A DNA stretch of 64,000 nt from Nocardioides sp. (GCF_030150155.1 NZ_JASLGR010000048.1:1-64000); one strand, 5' to 3'; shown: positions 1 to 7,786, counted from the stretch's first letter. The notes: a model not told the origin generated them from the letters alone. Program-made: numbers and translations.

Positions 1-110
1 GGGGAGGGGGGCGGACGCGCGGGTGGCGGCGGGGTCGTGCCGAGGATGGGTGTCCGTCGGTGAACCTCTCGGTGCCGGTGCAGCCGTATCCCGCGGATGT
101 GGGCACCGCC

Positions 111-120
111 ACAATATTGT
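111..120. promoter_or_regulatory. Candidate operator: AT-rich palindrome upstream of mftR
   Basis: ACAATATTGT is a perfect 10-bp palindrome. It stands out because its surroundings are very GC-rich. It lies about 220 bp upstream of the chosen start of the TetR/MftR-family regulator. TetR-family proteins usually bind short palindromes between their own gene and a divergent target. The target here, possibly the mycofactocin precursor gene, would be beyond the left edge. Assigning it to MftR is inference. Confidence 0.35.
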
Positions 121-175
121 CAGCGATGGTCAAAATGGAAGGGGTGGGGGAGGGAAAGCCTGGAATGTCCGGGGT

Positions 176-300
176 GCGGGTGGTGAGCGGGTGCCGGTGC
201 AGGTGGCAGTGCGGGTGCCGGTGCGGGTGTGTGGAGGTTGCCAGCGCGGGTGGCAGTGCGGGTGCCAGCGCAGGTGCCAGCGCGGGTGCGCGGAGGTTGC
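176..300. repeat. Imperfect GC-rich tandem repeats before mftR
   Basis: The stretch is built from degenerate 6- and 12-base units such as GGTGCCGGTGCG, GGTGGCAGTGCG and GGTGCCAGCGCG. They keep several frames open upstream of mftR and so create misleading N-terminal extensions. I see no gene in positions 1-342. The AT-rich palindrome at 111-120 and these repeats are the only notable content. Confidence 0.6.
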
Positions 301-342
301 GCAGCAGCGGCGAATCGGTCGATCAGGCTAAGTTGTCCGACC

Positions 343-960
343 GTGACGTCTGCCTCGCTCCGTGGCCGCCCGGCGGCGACCTCGCACGCCGAGATCGAGC
401 GTGCTGCGTTCGATCTGTTCGCGGTGCGCGGCTTCGAGGCCACGACGCTCTCGGCGATCGCGCAGGAGATCGGGGTCTCCGCGCGGACCGTCACGCGCTA
501 CTACGTGTCGAAGAACGACATCCCGTGGGGCCAGTTCGACAGGACCCTGGACCAGTTCCGCGAGCTGCTCTGGGCGATGCCGACCGAGCTGCCGCTGTGG
601 GACCGGGTGCACCGCGGCGTGATCGCGTTCAACGACTTCCCGCCCGACGCCTCCCCGTCGCACCGCGACCGGATGGCGCTGATCCTCGGCACTCCGGCGC
701 TGCAGGCCCACGCTGTGCTGCGGTACGGGCAGTGGCGCTCCGTGATCGCCGAGTACGTCGCCGAGCAGCGCGGCCTCCCCGTCGATGCCGCCCTGCCCCG
801 CCTGGTCGGCCACGTCAGTCTGGCGCTGGCCGTCGATGCGTACGAGCGTTGGCTGGCCGAGCCGTCCGGTGACGGCGTACGCGATCCGGAGGGGGACCGG
901 CAGCTCCTCCTCGCCTTCCTGGGCGAGGCGATGGACGATCTGCGGGAGTTCCTCACCTAG
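343..960 (+). CDS. mftR: MftR-like TetR-family transcriptional regulator
   Basis: A TetR-type DNA-binding protein of about 205 residues that resembles MftR, the regulator of mycofactocin (peptide redox cofactor) genes. The sequence shows an N-terminal helix-turn-helix (ATTLSAIAQEIGVSARTVTRYY), then the family-typical SKNDIPWGQFD and a C-terminal ligand domain with RDRMALILGTPALQAH. The GTG at 343 was chosen because the family begins just before RGRP; the longer frame upstream is repeat-derived and there is no convincing Shine-Dalgarno sequence. In mycobacteria mftR is divergent from mftA, which would place the mycofactocin operon left of this window. The stop codon is followed at once by 22-bp repeats. 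The family assignment is good; the ligand (an acyl-CoA in the studied member) is knowledge of the family. Confidence 0.8.
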   Translation: MTSASLRGRPAATSHAEIERAAFDLFAVRGFEATTLSAIAQEIGVSARTVTRYYVSKNDIPWGQFDRTLDQFRELLWAMPTELPLWDRVHRGVIAFNDFPPDASPSHRDRMALILGTPALQAHAVLRYGQWRSVIAEYVAEQRGLPVDAALPRLVGHVSLALAVDAYERWLAEPSGDGVRDPEGDRQLLLAFLGEAMDDLREFLT

Positions 961-1050
961 CCGACTTCCGGGTTCACCACCGCCGACTTCCGGGTTCGCC
1001 ACCGCCGAGTTCCGGGTTCGCCACGCGCGAGTTCCGGGTTCGCCACGCTG
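961..1050. repeat. 22-bp tandem repeat array, four copies
   Basis: Four copies with core TTCCGGGTTC start at 964, 986, 1008 and 1030, exactly 22 bases apart, beginning directly after the mftR stop codon. The third base of each unit varies (ACTTCC or AGTTCC). The same unit in the other orientation occurs three times at 4250-4310 and eight times at 9710-9886. This is an intergenic repeat family rather than a CRISPR: there are no spacers. Confidence 0.85.
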
Positions 1051-1096
1051 ACTTCGTGACGAACACGGATCTCAGCCGTGGCGAACCCGGAACTCG
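1029..1096. terminator. Bidirectional hairpin made from inverted repeat units
   Basis: The last direct repeat copy (CGAGTTCCGGGTTCGCCACG, from 1029) faces an inverted copy (CGTGGCGAACCCGGAACTCG, 1076-1096). About 20 paired bases enclose a loop of about 28. It lies between the convergent mftR (ends 960) and the minus-strand gene ending at 1098, so a shared terminator is likely. There is no T-tract, so Rho-independence is uncertain. Confidence 0.55.
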
Positions 1097-1097
1097 G

Positions 1098-1658
1098 TCA
1101 GAGGGAGGTGTCGATCAGGTAGCCGCTCTGGAACTCCGACTGGAGGACCGAGGCGAGCTGGTCGTAGGAGACTCCCTTCTTCTGGGCGAGGTCCGAGAGC
1201 GACGTACCGCTGGTGAGAGCGTCGGTGAGGGTGTCGGCGTCGGTGTCGAGCAGGGTCGAGAGTTGGTCGAGCGTGCGTGACTGCGACTCGGTCATCTCGC
1301 CGCCCTTGAGTCCGCTCGGCGGCTGGCCGCCCGGAGGCGGACCCTGCGGCCCGCCCTGCGGTGCCTGGAGCCCCTCGGTCTCGACGAGCTTGGTCGTCAT
1401 CTCCTGGAGGTTGCTGCTCTGCTTGAGGTCGTCGGGCGCGTCGGCCATCAGCGCCGAGACCAGGTCGTCCTCGCTGACCCCGGAGGTGACGGCGAGGCTG
1501 GCCAGGCTCGAGCCGCTGGCCAGGGCACTGGAGACCGCATCGGTCGTCATGCCGAGTGCCTTGGCGGCGGTCTCGAGGAGGCCTGCGGGCTTGGCATCGG
1601 TGGTGGAGGCGGTCGCGTACTGCCACGACGAGCCGCTGGTGATCGAGCTGATCGACAT
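1098..1658 (-). CDS. Hypothetical protein with two internal repeats and a Gly/Pro linker
   Basis: A 186-residue protein I do not recognise. Two helical repeats share the pattern sGtSLasLA...GVs.ddLvsaL (about residues 27-70 and 129-172). They are joined by a Gly/Pro/Gln-rich linker (about 97-118). There is no signal peptide or membrane segment, and Ser/Thr content is high near the N-terminus. The ATG at 1658 was chosen over the longer frame because repeat-like sequence starts there and a weak AGCAGG precedes it. It converges on mftR. The repeat pattern suggests a small helical adaptor or regulator, but no function can be assigned. Confidence 0.55.
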   Translation of the reverse strand: MSISSITSGSSWQYATASTTDAKPAGLLETAAKALGMTTDAVSSALASGSSLASLAVTSGVSEDDLVSALMADAPDDLKQSSNLQEMTTKLVETEGLQAPQGGPQGPPPGGQPPSGLKGGEMTESQSRTLDQLSTLLDTDADTLTDALTSGTSLSDLAQKKGVSYDQLASVLQSEFQSGYLIDTSL

Positions 1659-1883
1659 CGAAACCTGCTTTCTGCACGGCGTCGGGTGGTGTGGGCCATG
1701 CAGCGGGTACGTCGGCACCGCCCGGTTCCGGGTAAGCATCGGCAGTCGATGCATAGGGCTTCTTCAGGTGGTCTGGGGTCCGTGTTCAGCAGTGCTCGCG
1801 GCGCCGTTGTGACGGTGGTGTGAGGCTGCTGTGGGCGGCCCCGATGCCGGCTGTGTGGAGGGTTCCTGCGGTCGCCGTGACGT

Positions 1884-2420
1884 TCAGTCCCACGGCACGT
1901 CGTAGTGACGGGCGACTGGCTTGAGGATGGCGTACTCGTTGGCCAACGAGACCAGGACGCTGAGTAGCCAGGCGGCCGCGGTCGTCCAGACAGTGAGGGC
2001 GTGTGTGGTGGTCGAGGCCGCGATCAGCACGACGAGTGTCGGCACGACGTACAGGATCGCGACTCGGATGGCGACGAAGATCGCGACAAAGGGGATCGCC
2101 GCTGCCGCCAGGACCTTGCCGAACAGCGTGGCTTCGTCGTCGGCGTCGCTGTCCTTGTCGCTGGTAGCCCACGGATCGTCGTGCTCTCCGACGTCGATCC
2201 CGAGGAGGTTCACCTCCGTGTCGGGGGCCGGAGCGAGCAGCCGGAGTGCCTGGACGGAGGCCATCCCCACCACTGCTGCCACGGCAGCCCATCCGAGTGA
2301 CCGAACTGCCCCGACATCGAAGATGAGCAAGCATGCCAGGAACACCGAGGAGAAGGATTCGACGGCGACGGCCTCAGTGCGCAGCCGGAGTCGGAACAGC
2401 CGATGGCGACGCTCGCTCAC
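1884..2420 (-). CDS. Hypothetical four-helix membrane protein
   Basis: A 178-residue protein with about four hydrophobic segments (roughly residues 22-38, 42-63, 103-135 and 140-163). The second and third are separated by an acidic, Asp-rich stretch (DDPWATSDKDSDADDE). The N-terminus is Arg-rich, which favours a cytoplasmic start. No family recognised; no catalytic motif visible. The 225 bases between it and the next minus-strand gene (1659-1883) hold no gene I can support. Confidence 0.5.
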   Translation of the reverse strand: MSERRHRLFRLRLRTEAVAVESFSSVFLACLLIFDVGAVRSLGWAAVAAVVGMASVQALRLLAPAPDTEVNLLGIDVGEHDDPWATSDKDSDADDEATLFGKVLAAAAIPFVAIFVAIRVAILYVVPTLVVLIAASTTTHALTVWTTAAAWLLSVLVSLANEYAILKPVARHYDVPWD

Positions 2421-2611
2421 GCCGATGATCCTGTCATTGGACCGGCCGGAGTCGAGGAGATCGGGACCGGCGGAGGGGCTAGGCGTCGCGGCGCGACCGT
2501 TGGCCGTCCTCCCAGCACAGCGCGGTGACGGCTCCCGTAGCGGTCGTGATCGGGGCGTGTAGGGGACCTTCGTCTAACGCCGACAGGGCCTGGATCCGGC
2601 ATGATGCGGGC

Positions 2612-3184
2612 ATGGGCGAGTGGGCCTCCAGGTGGGGCGATGAAGGTGCGCACCGCAGGGAACTGATCCCATTCGGTGAGCGCGAGCCGCGACCTGTCCC
2701 TCACGGCTGCGCCCGCTTGGTCGAGGCTACGTTTCACGGCTGGCTTGGTCTCGACGATCCCGTTCTTGTCATCTGGGACAACGAGCGAGAAGTAGTTCGC
2801 CTCATGACTGGCGAGATCCGTTGGTATGCCGGAGACGGTCAGCAGGCGTTCCCCCGCGATGGTCAGATCGTCGTTGAGTCTGAGGGCGTCTATCCGCCCG
2901 GCAACCGTTACATGGACGCTCTCGCCGTACGGTCCTTGCAGGATCTCATGGACGAGATCAATGCAACTGAGATCGTGGCGGTTGACCCCGACCGCGTCAT
3001 CCACGTCATGGGTCGACAGGACGGCGTCCGCGCTGAAGTAGAAATCGCGTCCGATAGTGGGATCGTCCTGCGCGCGTCGGGGGTTCAGGGGACGATTCCC
3101 TTCAGCGTTGAGGTTCGTGCGATCCGTCTCATCGAAGGCGAGGAGGTCCTTGAACCGGTGGACGTTCACTGGCCGTACTCCTAG
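2612..3184 (+). CDS. Hypothetical protein
   Basis: A soluble protein of about 190 residues without a family I recognise. It has mixed alpha/beta character with an acidic C-terminus ending in VDVHWPYS. The ATG at 2612 (MGEWASRW) was preferred to the one at 2525 because the extra 29 residues look like non-coding read-through. Either is possible and neither has a strong ribosome binding site. Codon use is less GC-extreme than in flanking genes. It runs in the same direction as the peroxidase gene, but that gene has its own promoter-like sequence. Confidence 0.45.
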   Translation: MGEWASRWGDEGAHRRELIPFGEREPRPVPHGCARLVEATFHGWLGLDDPVLVIWDNEREVVRLMTGEIRWYAGDGQQAFPRDGQIVVESEGVYPPGNRYMDALAVRSLQDLMDEINATEIVAVDPDRVIHVMGRQDGVRAEVEIASDSGIVLRASGVQGTIPFSVEVRAIRLIEGEEVLEPVDVHWPYS

Positions 3185-3265
3185 TCACGGCGTATGCCTT
3201 GGATGGGGCCGAGGTGCCATGTGGATCTGTCATGCGGAGCCTGCGGAGAAGCGGGCCGCGAGGCG

Positions 3266-3293
3266 TTGCAGTCAGCGTGATCCGATTTACGAT
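3266..3293 (+). promoter_or_regulatory. Sigma70-like promoter of the peroxidase gene
   Basis: TTGCAG (3266-3271) and TACGAT (3288-3293) are separated by 16 bases. The GTG start at 3301 lies 7 bases after the -10, which implies a leaderless transcript as is common in actinobacteria and supports that start. Confidence 0.5.
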
Positions 3294-3300
3294 CGCAGAC

Positions 3301-4251
3301 GTGGCACCGACTGAATCTCAGGAAGTTCTTGCCCCTCTCACCAGCGCCGCCATCTTCCTCACCTTCACCGTGAGGCAGGGGGCTGAGGCGACGGTGCGCG
3401 ATGTCCTCGGTGATGTGAGCGGTATCCGGCGTTCGGTCGGCTTCCGGGCCCCGGAGGCGCGGCTGAGCTGCATCGCCGGGATCGGATCGGACCTGTGGAT
3501 GCGGATGATCACGACGTCCGCACCGGCCGAGCTGCACCCCTTCGTTGCCTTGGACGGAGGGAAGCACCGCGCCCCGGCGACCCCGGGGGACCTGCTGTTC
3601 CACCTCCGGGCCGACCGGTTGGACCTCTGCTTCGAGCTCGGCAAGCAGCTTGCACAGCGGCTCGAGGGCGTCGCCGACGTGGTCGACGAGGTGCATGGCT
3701 TTCGGTCCTTCGACGAACGGGACGTGCTCGGCTTCGTCGACGGAACCGAGAATCCCGAGGGCGCTGCGGCAGCCGGCGCGGTGCTCGTGGGGGACGAGGA
3801 CTCGGTCCATCGCGGCGGCAGCTACGTGATCGTGCAGAAGTACTTCCACGACCTCGCCGGGTGGAACGCCCTCAGTGTGGAAGCCCAGGAGCAGGCGATC
3901 GGGAGGACCAAGCTCGACGACTGGGAGTTCCCCGACGAAGACAAGGCGCCCAACGCCCACATCAAGCTCAACGTGATCGAGGAGGACGGCGTACAACGGC
4001 AGATCCTGCGGGCCAACATGCCGTTCGGCCGGATCGGGGCGAGGGAGTTCGGCACCTACTTCAGCGGCTACGCCCGTACCCCTGCGGTGACCGAGGAGAT
4101 GCTGCGGCGGATGTTCGTGGGTGATCCGCCGGGCACCACCGATCGGATCCTGGACTTCTCCACCGCCCAGACCGGCTGTCTCTTCTTCGCCCCGAGGGTC
4201 GACTTCCTCGACGGGCTCAGTGCCGACGTCAGTGATCCGAGTCGGGGGTGA
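3301..4251 (+). CDS. Dye-decolorising peroxidase, B type
   Basis: A heme peroxidase of 316 residues that uses H2O2 to oxidise dyes, Mn(II) or phenolic compounds. Diagnostic features are the distal motif GFVDGTENP with its catalytic Asp, NAHIKLNV carrying the probable proximal heme-ligand His, the distal Arg in ILRANMPFG, and the C-terminal FGTYFSGYA and ILDFSTAQTG blocks of bacterial DyP-B enzymes. The GTG at 3301 gives family length; the longer frame would add 34 unrelated residues. No Tat signal and no recognisable encapsulin-targeting tail. The stop codon lies inside the first copy of a 22-bp repeat. A decayed copy of the last 55 codons lies at 9577-9717. Confidence 0.9.
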   Translation: MAPTESQEVLAPLTSAAIFLTFTVRQGAEATVRDVLGDVSGIRRSVGFRAPEARLSCIAGIGSDLWMRMITTSAPAELHPFVALDGGKHRAPATPGDLLFHLRADRLDLCFELGKQLAQRLEGVADVVDEVHGFRSFDERDVLGFVDGTENPEGAAAAGAVLVGDEDSVHRGGSYVIVQKYFHDLAGWNALSVEAQEQAIGRTKLDDWEFPDEDKAPNAHIKLNVIEEDGVQRQILRANMPFGRIGAREFGTYFSGYARTPAVTEEMLRRMFVGDPPGTTDRILDFSTAQTGCLFFAPRVDFLDGLSADVSDPSRG

Positions 4252-4310
4252 ACCCGGAAGTGGGTGGTGGTGAACCCGGAAGTCGGTGGTGGTGAACCCG
4301 GAAGTGGGAA
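4245..4310. repeat. 22-bp tandem repeat array, three copies
   Basis: GAACCCGGAA cores at 4250, 4272 and 4294 have an exact 22-base period, overlapping the peroxidase stop codon. This is the same unit as at 961-1050 (reverse orientation) and 9710-9886. Confidence 0.85.
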
Positions 4311-4314
4311 CGAC

Positions 4315-4343
4315 GAAGGCCCCCGACAGAGTCGAGGGCCTTC
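4315..4343. terminator. Terminator hairpin, left copy
   Basis: GAAGGCCCCCGAC / GTCGAGGGCCTTC pair around AGA. It ends the peroxidase transcript and originally that of tRNA-Tyr on the other strand. An identical copy is at 9890-9918. Confidence 0.7.
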
Positions 4344-4354
4344 GGTTTCCCGTG

Positions 4355-4407
4355 TGGCGGGTGAAGGATTCGAACCTTCGAAGCTTTCGCGACGGATTTA
4401 CAGTCCG
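4355..4407 (-). pseudogene. 3' half of tRNA-Tyr (left attachment-site remnant)
   Basis: These 53 bases are identical to the 3' half of the functional tRNA-Tyr (9930-9982): discriminator, acceptor strand, T-arm, variable arm, anticodon and part of the anticodon stem. Identity stops after TTTACAGTCCG, inside the anticodon stem, and the 5' half is missing. This is what integration by a tyrosine recombinase into a tRNA gene leaves on the far side. Confidence 0.85.
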
Positions 4408-4725
4408 GCGTGCCGTCTGGCTTTTGGTGGTGCGAGCGCGGAGGTAGTTCGCCGATGGATTACTGGCCTGACCTGCGACGATGCGTCCCTGACGTGAGTT
4501 GCTCCGTGTCTCCCAGAGGTGACCGGGAATGGAGAGGACCGAAACTCGGGCGCGTATAGGGCGCGGTGGTGCTCGACGTCGTCATTACGAGCGCGGCGAG
4601 GTCGTCGACCGCTGTCCCAGGGTGAGCGAGTTTCAGGGGCTGGGTTCGGCTGCAGAGAACACGTCCCACGCGCTGGACCTGCGGCATTCCGCCCAGATTG
4701 ACGGGTTCAAGGCGGCTCGGCGCAG
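4408..4725. other. Island left end without a recognisable gene
   Basis: About 320 bases between the half tRNA and the stop codon of the reverse transcriptase. The open frames here show no plausible protein. It could contain the 3' end of the reverse-transcriptase transcript or a small RNA, but nothing specific is visible. Confidence 0.4.
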
Positions 4726-6267
4726 TTACACCTTTAGCTCCGAAAAGGCGACGTTGTGCCTGCCCAGCACCTGCATCCATTCTTTCTCCGACTGAGTGAG
4801 GTCAGCTTCAACCAGTAGGCCGACCCTCCGCATTTCGTATCGGACGAGCCAGTGCTGCTGGTAGTCGGTTTCGCAGAGGTAGTCCCACCCCAGAACTCGC
4901 GCCTTCGTGGCTGCCCGCGAACGAGGAACGAAGATCATCAACGCCAGGGCGACCAGATCGTCGTCCATCCGTAGGAGTGGCTCCCACACCGACTTGTTAA
5001 CTCGGCGCCCGAGAACGCGACGCAAGATGTGGAGGTTCCACAGCACGACGTCTGTTTCGGCCCGATCGGCGGCGTCACGCATCTGCCTCTCCACCACTCG
5101 GGCGATTCGCGCCTTGTCCGCCTCTCCGATCACATCCTTGATCGTGTCGAGTTCGCCAGCCAAGAACGGGGCTAGGTGGGGATGGAACGTGCACAGACGC
5201 GTCAGTTCGTCGACGATCAACACTGATGATACCTGACCCGATTCGCGGCGACCACGGAGAGTTTTCACAGCAAACTTGAGGACTGAGTACTGGGGGTACC
5301 GGTGAGCCAACAGCTCGGCATGACGCAGGAACCTCGCCCCGGCCAATGGTGTGACCTTTGCGGGAACGTGAACGCGGACGTCCTCAATCCACGAATCTCC
5401 GACACCTTGCCGGAGGTCGGCAATACGGGTCTTCCTAGTGTTCAGGTCGAGCCGGTACTCCGAGAGTGCGTGCTGCAGATCAACCACAAACCTCTCGGCT
5501 TCGGAGCGATCCGAGCAGTACGACGTGTAGTCATCCACGTACCGCAGGAAATCGTGCCCCTTGGCCACCAGAGAGTCATCGACCCTCTGTAGGACCAACT
5601 CCGCGAGAAGGTTCGATACGGCTGGACCGATCATTACGCCTTTCGTCTCGCCGTCGTGACAGTTCCGAACAAGGAGATCGAGTTTCGCCTGCCAAGTCGT
5701 CTGCGACCGATCGGCCTTGGCGTTCTTCTTCCCTCTGGTAGCCCAGTCGATTGCGTGACTGTAAACACTGGGAAAGCAATTGCTCACATCCGCCTTTACT
5801 AGGAACTCCTGGCCTTGAGCAAGGCGGGTGTCTCGACTTAGGGATACTTCGGAGGTCTCGTAGTCCATCTGGACTATGCGGCCATTCTTGTGAAACCTTG
5901 GCTTGATCTGCGAGCGTGGGCTCCCGAGGAGTTGAGCGAGGTGTGACCAGTTGTCACCTACATGGAGCGCAAGGCGGGAATATGGCACAGGATGCGGAAT
6001 TCCAAGCCTTCTCACGAGTCCATCGAAGCGGCGTGCTCGGAGTTCCGTCCACGCAGCAGCGTGGTGGGCCCTACCAGGGAGCGTCGCCAGGTCCTTTGCA
6101 CAATCCACGGAGAACGACTCGGAGGAGAGGATCGCCGGGAGTTCTTCTCCGACTGCCTTGACGCTAGGGAAATACTGCCGCTGAAGCAGTGCCTTCCGAA
6201 CAGCGTCCGCATCCAAGTCGCCCATTGCAAGGGATGCGAAGAAGTCAGCAAAGTCAGTCTTAGGCAT
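4726..6267 (-). CDS. Abi/DRT-like reverse transcriptase
   Basis: A 513-residue RNA-directed DNA polymerase. The palm-domain motifs are intact: FLVKADVSNCFPS (motif A, catalytic Asp160), GVMIGPAVSNLLAEL (motif B, about 210-224) and FLRYVDDYTSY (motif C, Asp245/Asp246), followed by LNTRKT. There is no X/thumb/maturase-endonuclease arrangement of group II introns. The last ~200 residues look entirely alpha-helical, as in Abi and 'unknown group' RTs of phage-defence (DRT) systems. The start ATG has GGAGGG at good spacing. It is alone on its strand downstream of a 270-base structured leader. Base composition is visibly less GC-rich than the core genes, indicating transfer. Role in phage defence is inference; the DRT subclass cannot be set by eye. 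Confidence 0.85.
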   Translation of the reverse strand: MPKTDFADFFASLAMGDLDADAVRKALLQRQYFPSVKAVGEELPAILSSESFSVDCAKDLATLPGRAHHAAAWTELRARRFDGLVRRLGIPHPVPYSRLALHVGDNWSHLAQLLGSPRSQIKPRFHKNGRIVQMDYETSEVSLSRDTRLAQGQEFLVKADVSNCFPSVYSHAIDWATRGKKNAKADRSQTTWQAKLDLLVRNCHDGETKGVMIGPAVSNLLAELVLQRVDDSLVAKGHDFLRYVDDYTSYCSDRSEAERFVVDLQHALSEYRLDLNTRKTRIADLRQGVGDSWIEDVRVHVPAKVTPLAGARFLRHAELLAHRYPQYSVLKFAVKTLRGRRESGQVSSVLIVDELTRLCTFHPHLAPFLAGELDTIKDVIGEADKARIARVVERQMRDAADRAETDVVLWNLHILRRVLGRRVNKSVWEPLLRMDDDLVALALMIFVPRSRAATKARVLGWDYLCETDYQQHWLVRYEMRRVGLLVEADLTQSEKEWMQVLGRHNVAFSELKV

Positions 6268-6537
6268 TCGTGGCCCTCCGGTCCTACGCGGTCATTCGAG
6301 CGAGCACCGTCAAGCCCGGTCCCTTCGCGGCAAGATACCAATAGGTTCTTCGGCCGCGGAGGCGGGCTGAATACCGCAAGCCCCGAGTGTCAACCAGGCC
6401 GGAGCATTCCCGGGCAGAGCCCGGGCCGTGGCTCGCCAACTCATGGGCTTTCAGCGCTCCTACCTCCCGGCTACCACAATGTAGATTTCACCGCATCCCG
6501 CGTCGGGTCGCTTCCCACCTGCGTGACATCGCCGTGT
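6268..6537 (-). other. Leader of the reverse transcriptase; candidate structured non-coding RNA
   Basis: A 270-base stretch with no open frame of interest directly upstream of the reverse transcriptase. It contains a perfect hairpin, CCCGGGC-AGA-GCCCGGG at 6409-6425. Several defence RTs (DRT2, DRT3, DRT9 and retrons) use an adjacent non-coding RNA as template or primer, and this is the obvious place for one. No conserved RNA family is recognised. Confidence 0.35.
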
Positions 6538-7152
6538 TCAGTCGTCTTCGCCTCGGTTCTCGATGAGGAAGGGCTTTCGCTGGTCTGGCAGCTTCTTCCC
6601 GAGTGCGGCGATCTCCCGCGCCACGTCAACGAGGGTGCCGTCGTGACGCGCTACCGATTCTCGGAAGTCTGCCAGGTCGACACTGTACTCACTGATCGGC
6701 ACGGGTCCGTAGGGGCCGTCGCACGCGATGTGAACCCGGTGGGCCAGCGATCCGGGTCGGTTGACGAGATCAGGTGACGTGCCGAGAGTCCAATGAAGCG
6801 CGCGTCCCGGGGCCAATGAAGACAGGCCCTCACTTAGACGTCGATGCATCACATCGAGGTGGGCCCCTCCGCGGTCAACCGGGAATGGTGGGTCAATCGT
6901 GATGCGCACGTTTACGGCGACGGTTGGGCCCGAATTGCCAACGACGAATTCCAGGTTCCATCCGTTGCGGGATTGCAGTCGAACATCGGCCCAGACGTAG
7001 GGCGACGACGAGCCTTCGGCGATGGCTTGCTGGAGGTCTGTCTGTCGCCGCATCTCGCGGACCTGCTGTTGAACGAATCGACCTGACACACCTGTGGCGA
7101 CCGCGGCTGCAACCGCTGCAAATGACGCGATCACTGCAATCCAAGTCTCCAT
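6538..7152 (-). CDS. Hypothetical membrane-anchored protein
   Basis: About 204 residues. One N-terminal hydrophobic helix (METWIAVIASFAAVAAAVAT) is followed by a short Gln/Arg-rich helix (VQQQVREMRRQTDLQQ) and a beta-rich soluble domain (WNLEFVVGNSGPTVAVNVRI). That order resembles uncharacterised single-pass proteins frequent in accessory islands. The second ATG (7152) is preferred over 7161 because it puts the charged residue just before the helix; neither has a clear ribosome binding site. Same strand as the reverse transcriptase, 270 bases upstream, so a functional link is possible but unproven. Confidence 0.5.
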   Translation of the reverse strand: METWIAVIASFAAVAAAVATGVSGRFVQQQVREMRRQTDLQQAIAEGSSSPYVWADVRLQSRNGWNLEFVVGNSGPTVAVNVRITIDPPFPVDRGGAHLDVMHRRLSEGLSSLAPGRALHWTLGTSPDLVNRPGSLAHRVHIACDGPYGPVPISEYSVDLADFRESVARHDGTLVDVAREIAALGKKLPDQRKPFLIENRGEDD

Positions 7153-7333
7153 GGGACGCATGGTAAGCGTTGGCGCCCGACTGACGAGCAGGCTCCGCCG
7201 GGGTCGAGCAGGCTCGCGTCATACCACCGCGTTTGACGTGGGGCACCTTCTCTCGGTCGGCCGTGATGCTCGGCCTGAGTGACAGGTTCGCGTGCGGCAG
7301 GGCGCGGCCAGTGCCGCTCAGGGCCGCCCGCCG

Positions 7334-7786
7334 TCATCCATCTGACACCGCCGGGAGCGTGAAGTCGCCCTCGGTGATACGACCGACCATGAAGTAGATG
7401 ACGACGAGCTGGTTGATCGCACGCTGGTTGCGGTAGTCCTCGAGCAGGGCGTGCGTCGCGATGCGGCACAGCAGCTCGTCCATGAAACGGGCCAGCATCA
7501 CGGGCGAGTCGATGATGACGTCGAACTTCTGGCCCATCTCGACCCAGCGGTCGATCTCGGCTCGCTCATTCGGGCGGATTCGCTCAACGTGGTCCACCTC
7601 GTAGGCGTAATTCTCGGCGAGCGTTGCTGGCGTGGCAGTCGACTCGGGCTGCCGCGACTCGCCTCGACGTTCGAGGTAGGCAATGTTGCGGCAAGCGTCG
7701 CTGCAGTAGACGCGGATCCTCCCCTTGCCTGACTTCGGGGGTAGCGGCTGGCCGCAGGTCTTGCAGGTGACGCGTGCGTTGCTCAT
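7334..7786 (-). CDS. Hypothetical zinc-ribbon protein
   Basis: A 150-residue protein. The N-terminus has a Cys4 zinc ribbon (CKTCGQPLPPKSGKG...YCSDACRN), like a treble-clef nucleic-acid-binding knuckle. An Arg/Glu-rich linker follows, then a helical domain (about residues 58-150) with no recognised family. It could be a DNA- or RNA-binding accessory protein of the island. No hydrophobic segment. The ATG at 7786 is the only start that keeps the ribbon; its ribosome binding site is poor. Confidence 0.55.
   Translation of the reverse strand: MSNARVTCKTCGQPLPPKSGKGRIRVYCSDACRNIAYLERRGESRQPESTATPATLAENYAYEVDHVERIRPNERAEIDRWVEMGQKFDVIIDSPVMLARFMDELLCRIATHALLEDYRNQRAINQLVVIYFMVGRITEGDFTLPAVSDG

Noticed and set aside
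60..872. 270-codon frame overlapping mftR
   Set aside because: Product of the GC-rich tandem repeats; the TetR domain is in another frame.
3301..4251. Encapsulated peroxidase (encapsulin cargo)
   Set aside because: No encapsulin gene adjacent and no typical targeting peptide at the C-terminus.
4264..4497. Frame MVVNPEVGGGEPGSG over the repeats and half tRNA
   Set aside because: Translation of the 22-bp repeats, terminator and tRNA fragment; a similar frame arises at 9839 for the same reason.
4726..6267. RT as group II intron maturase, retron or DGR RT
   Set aside because: No maturase/endonuclease domains, no recognisable intron domains V/VI nearby, no variable-repeat/template-repeat pair seen. 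A retron is not excluded by sequence alone but the long helical C-terminus argues against it.
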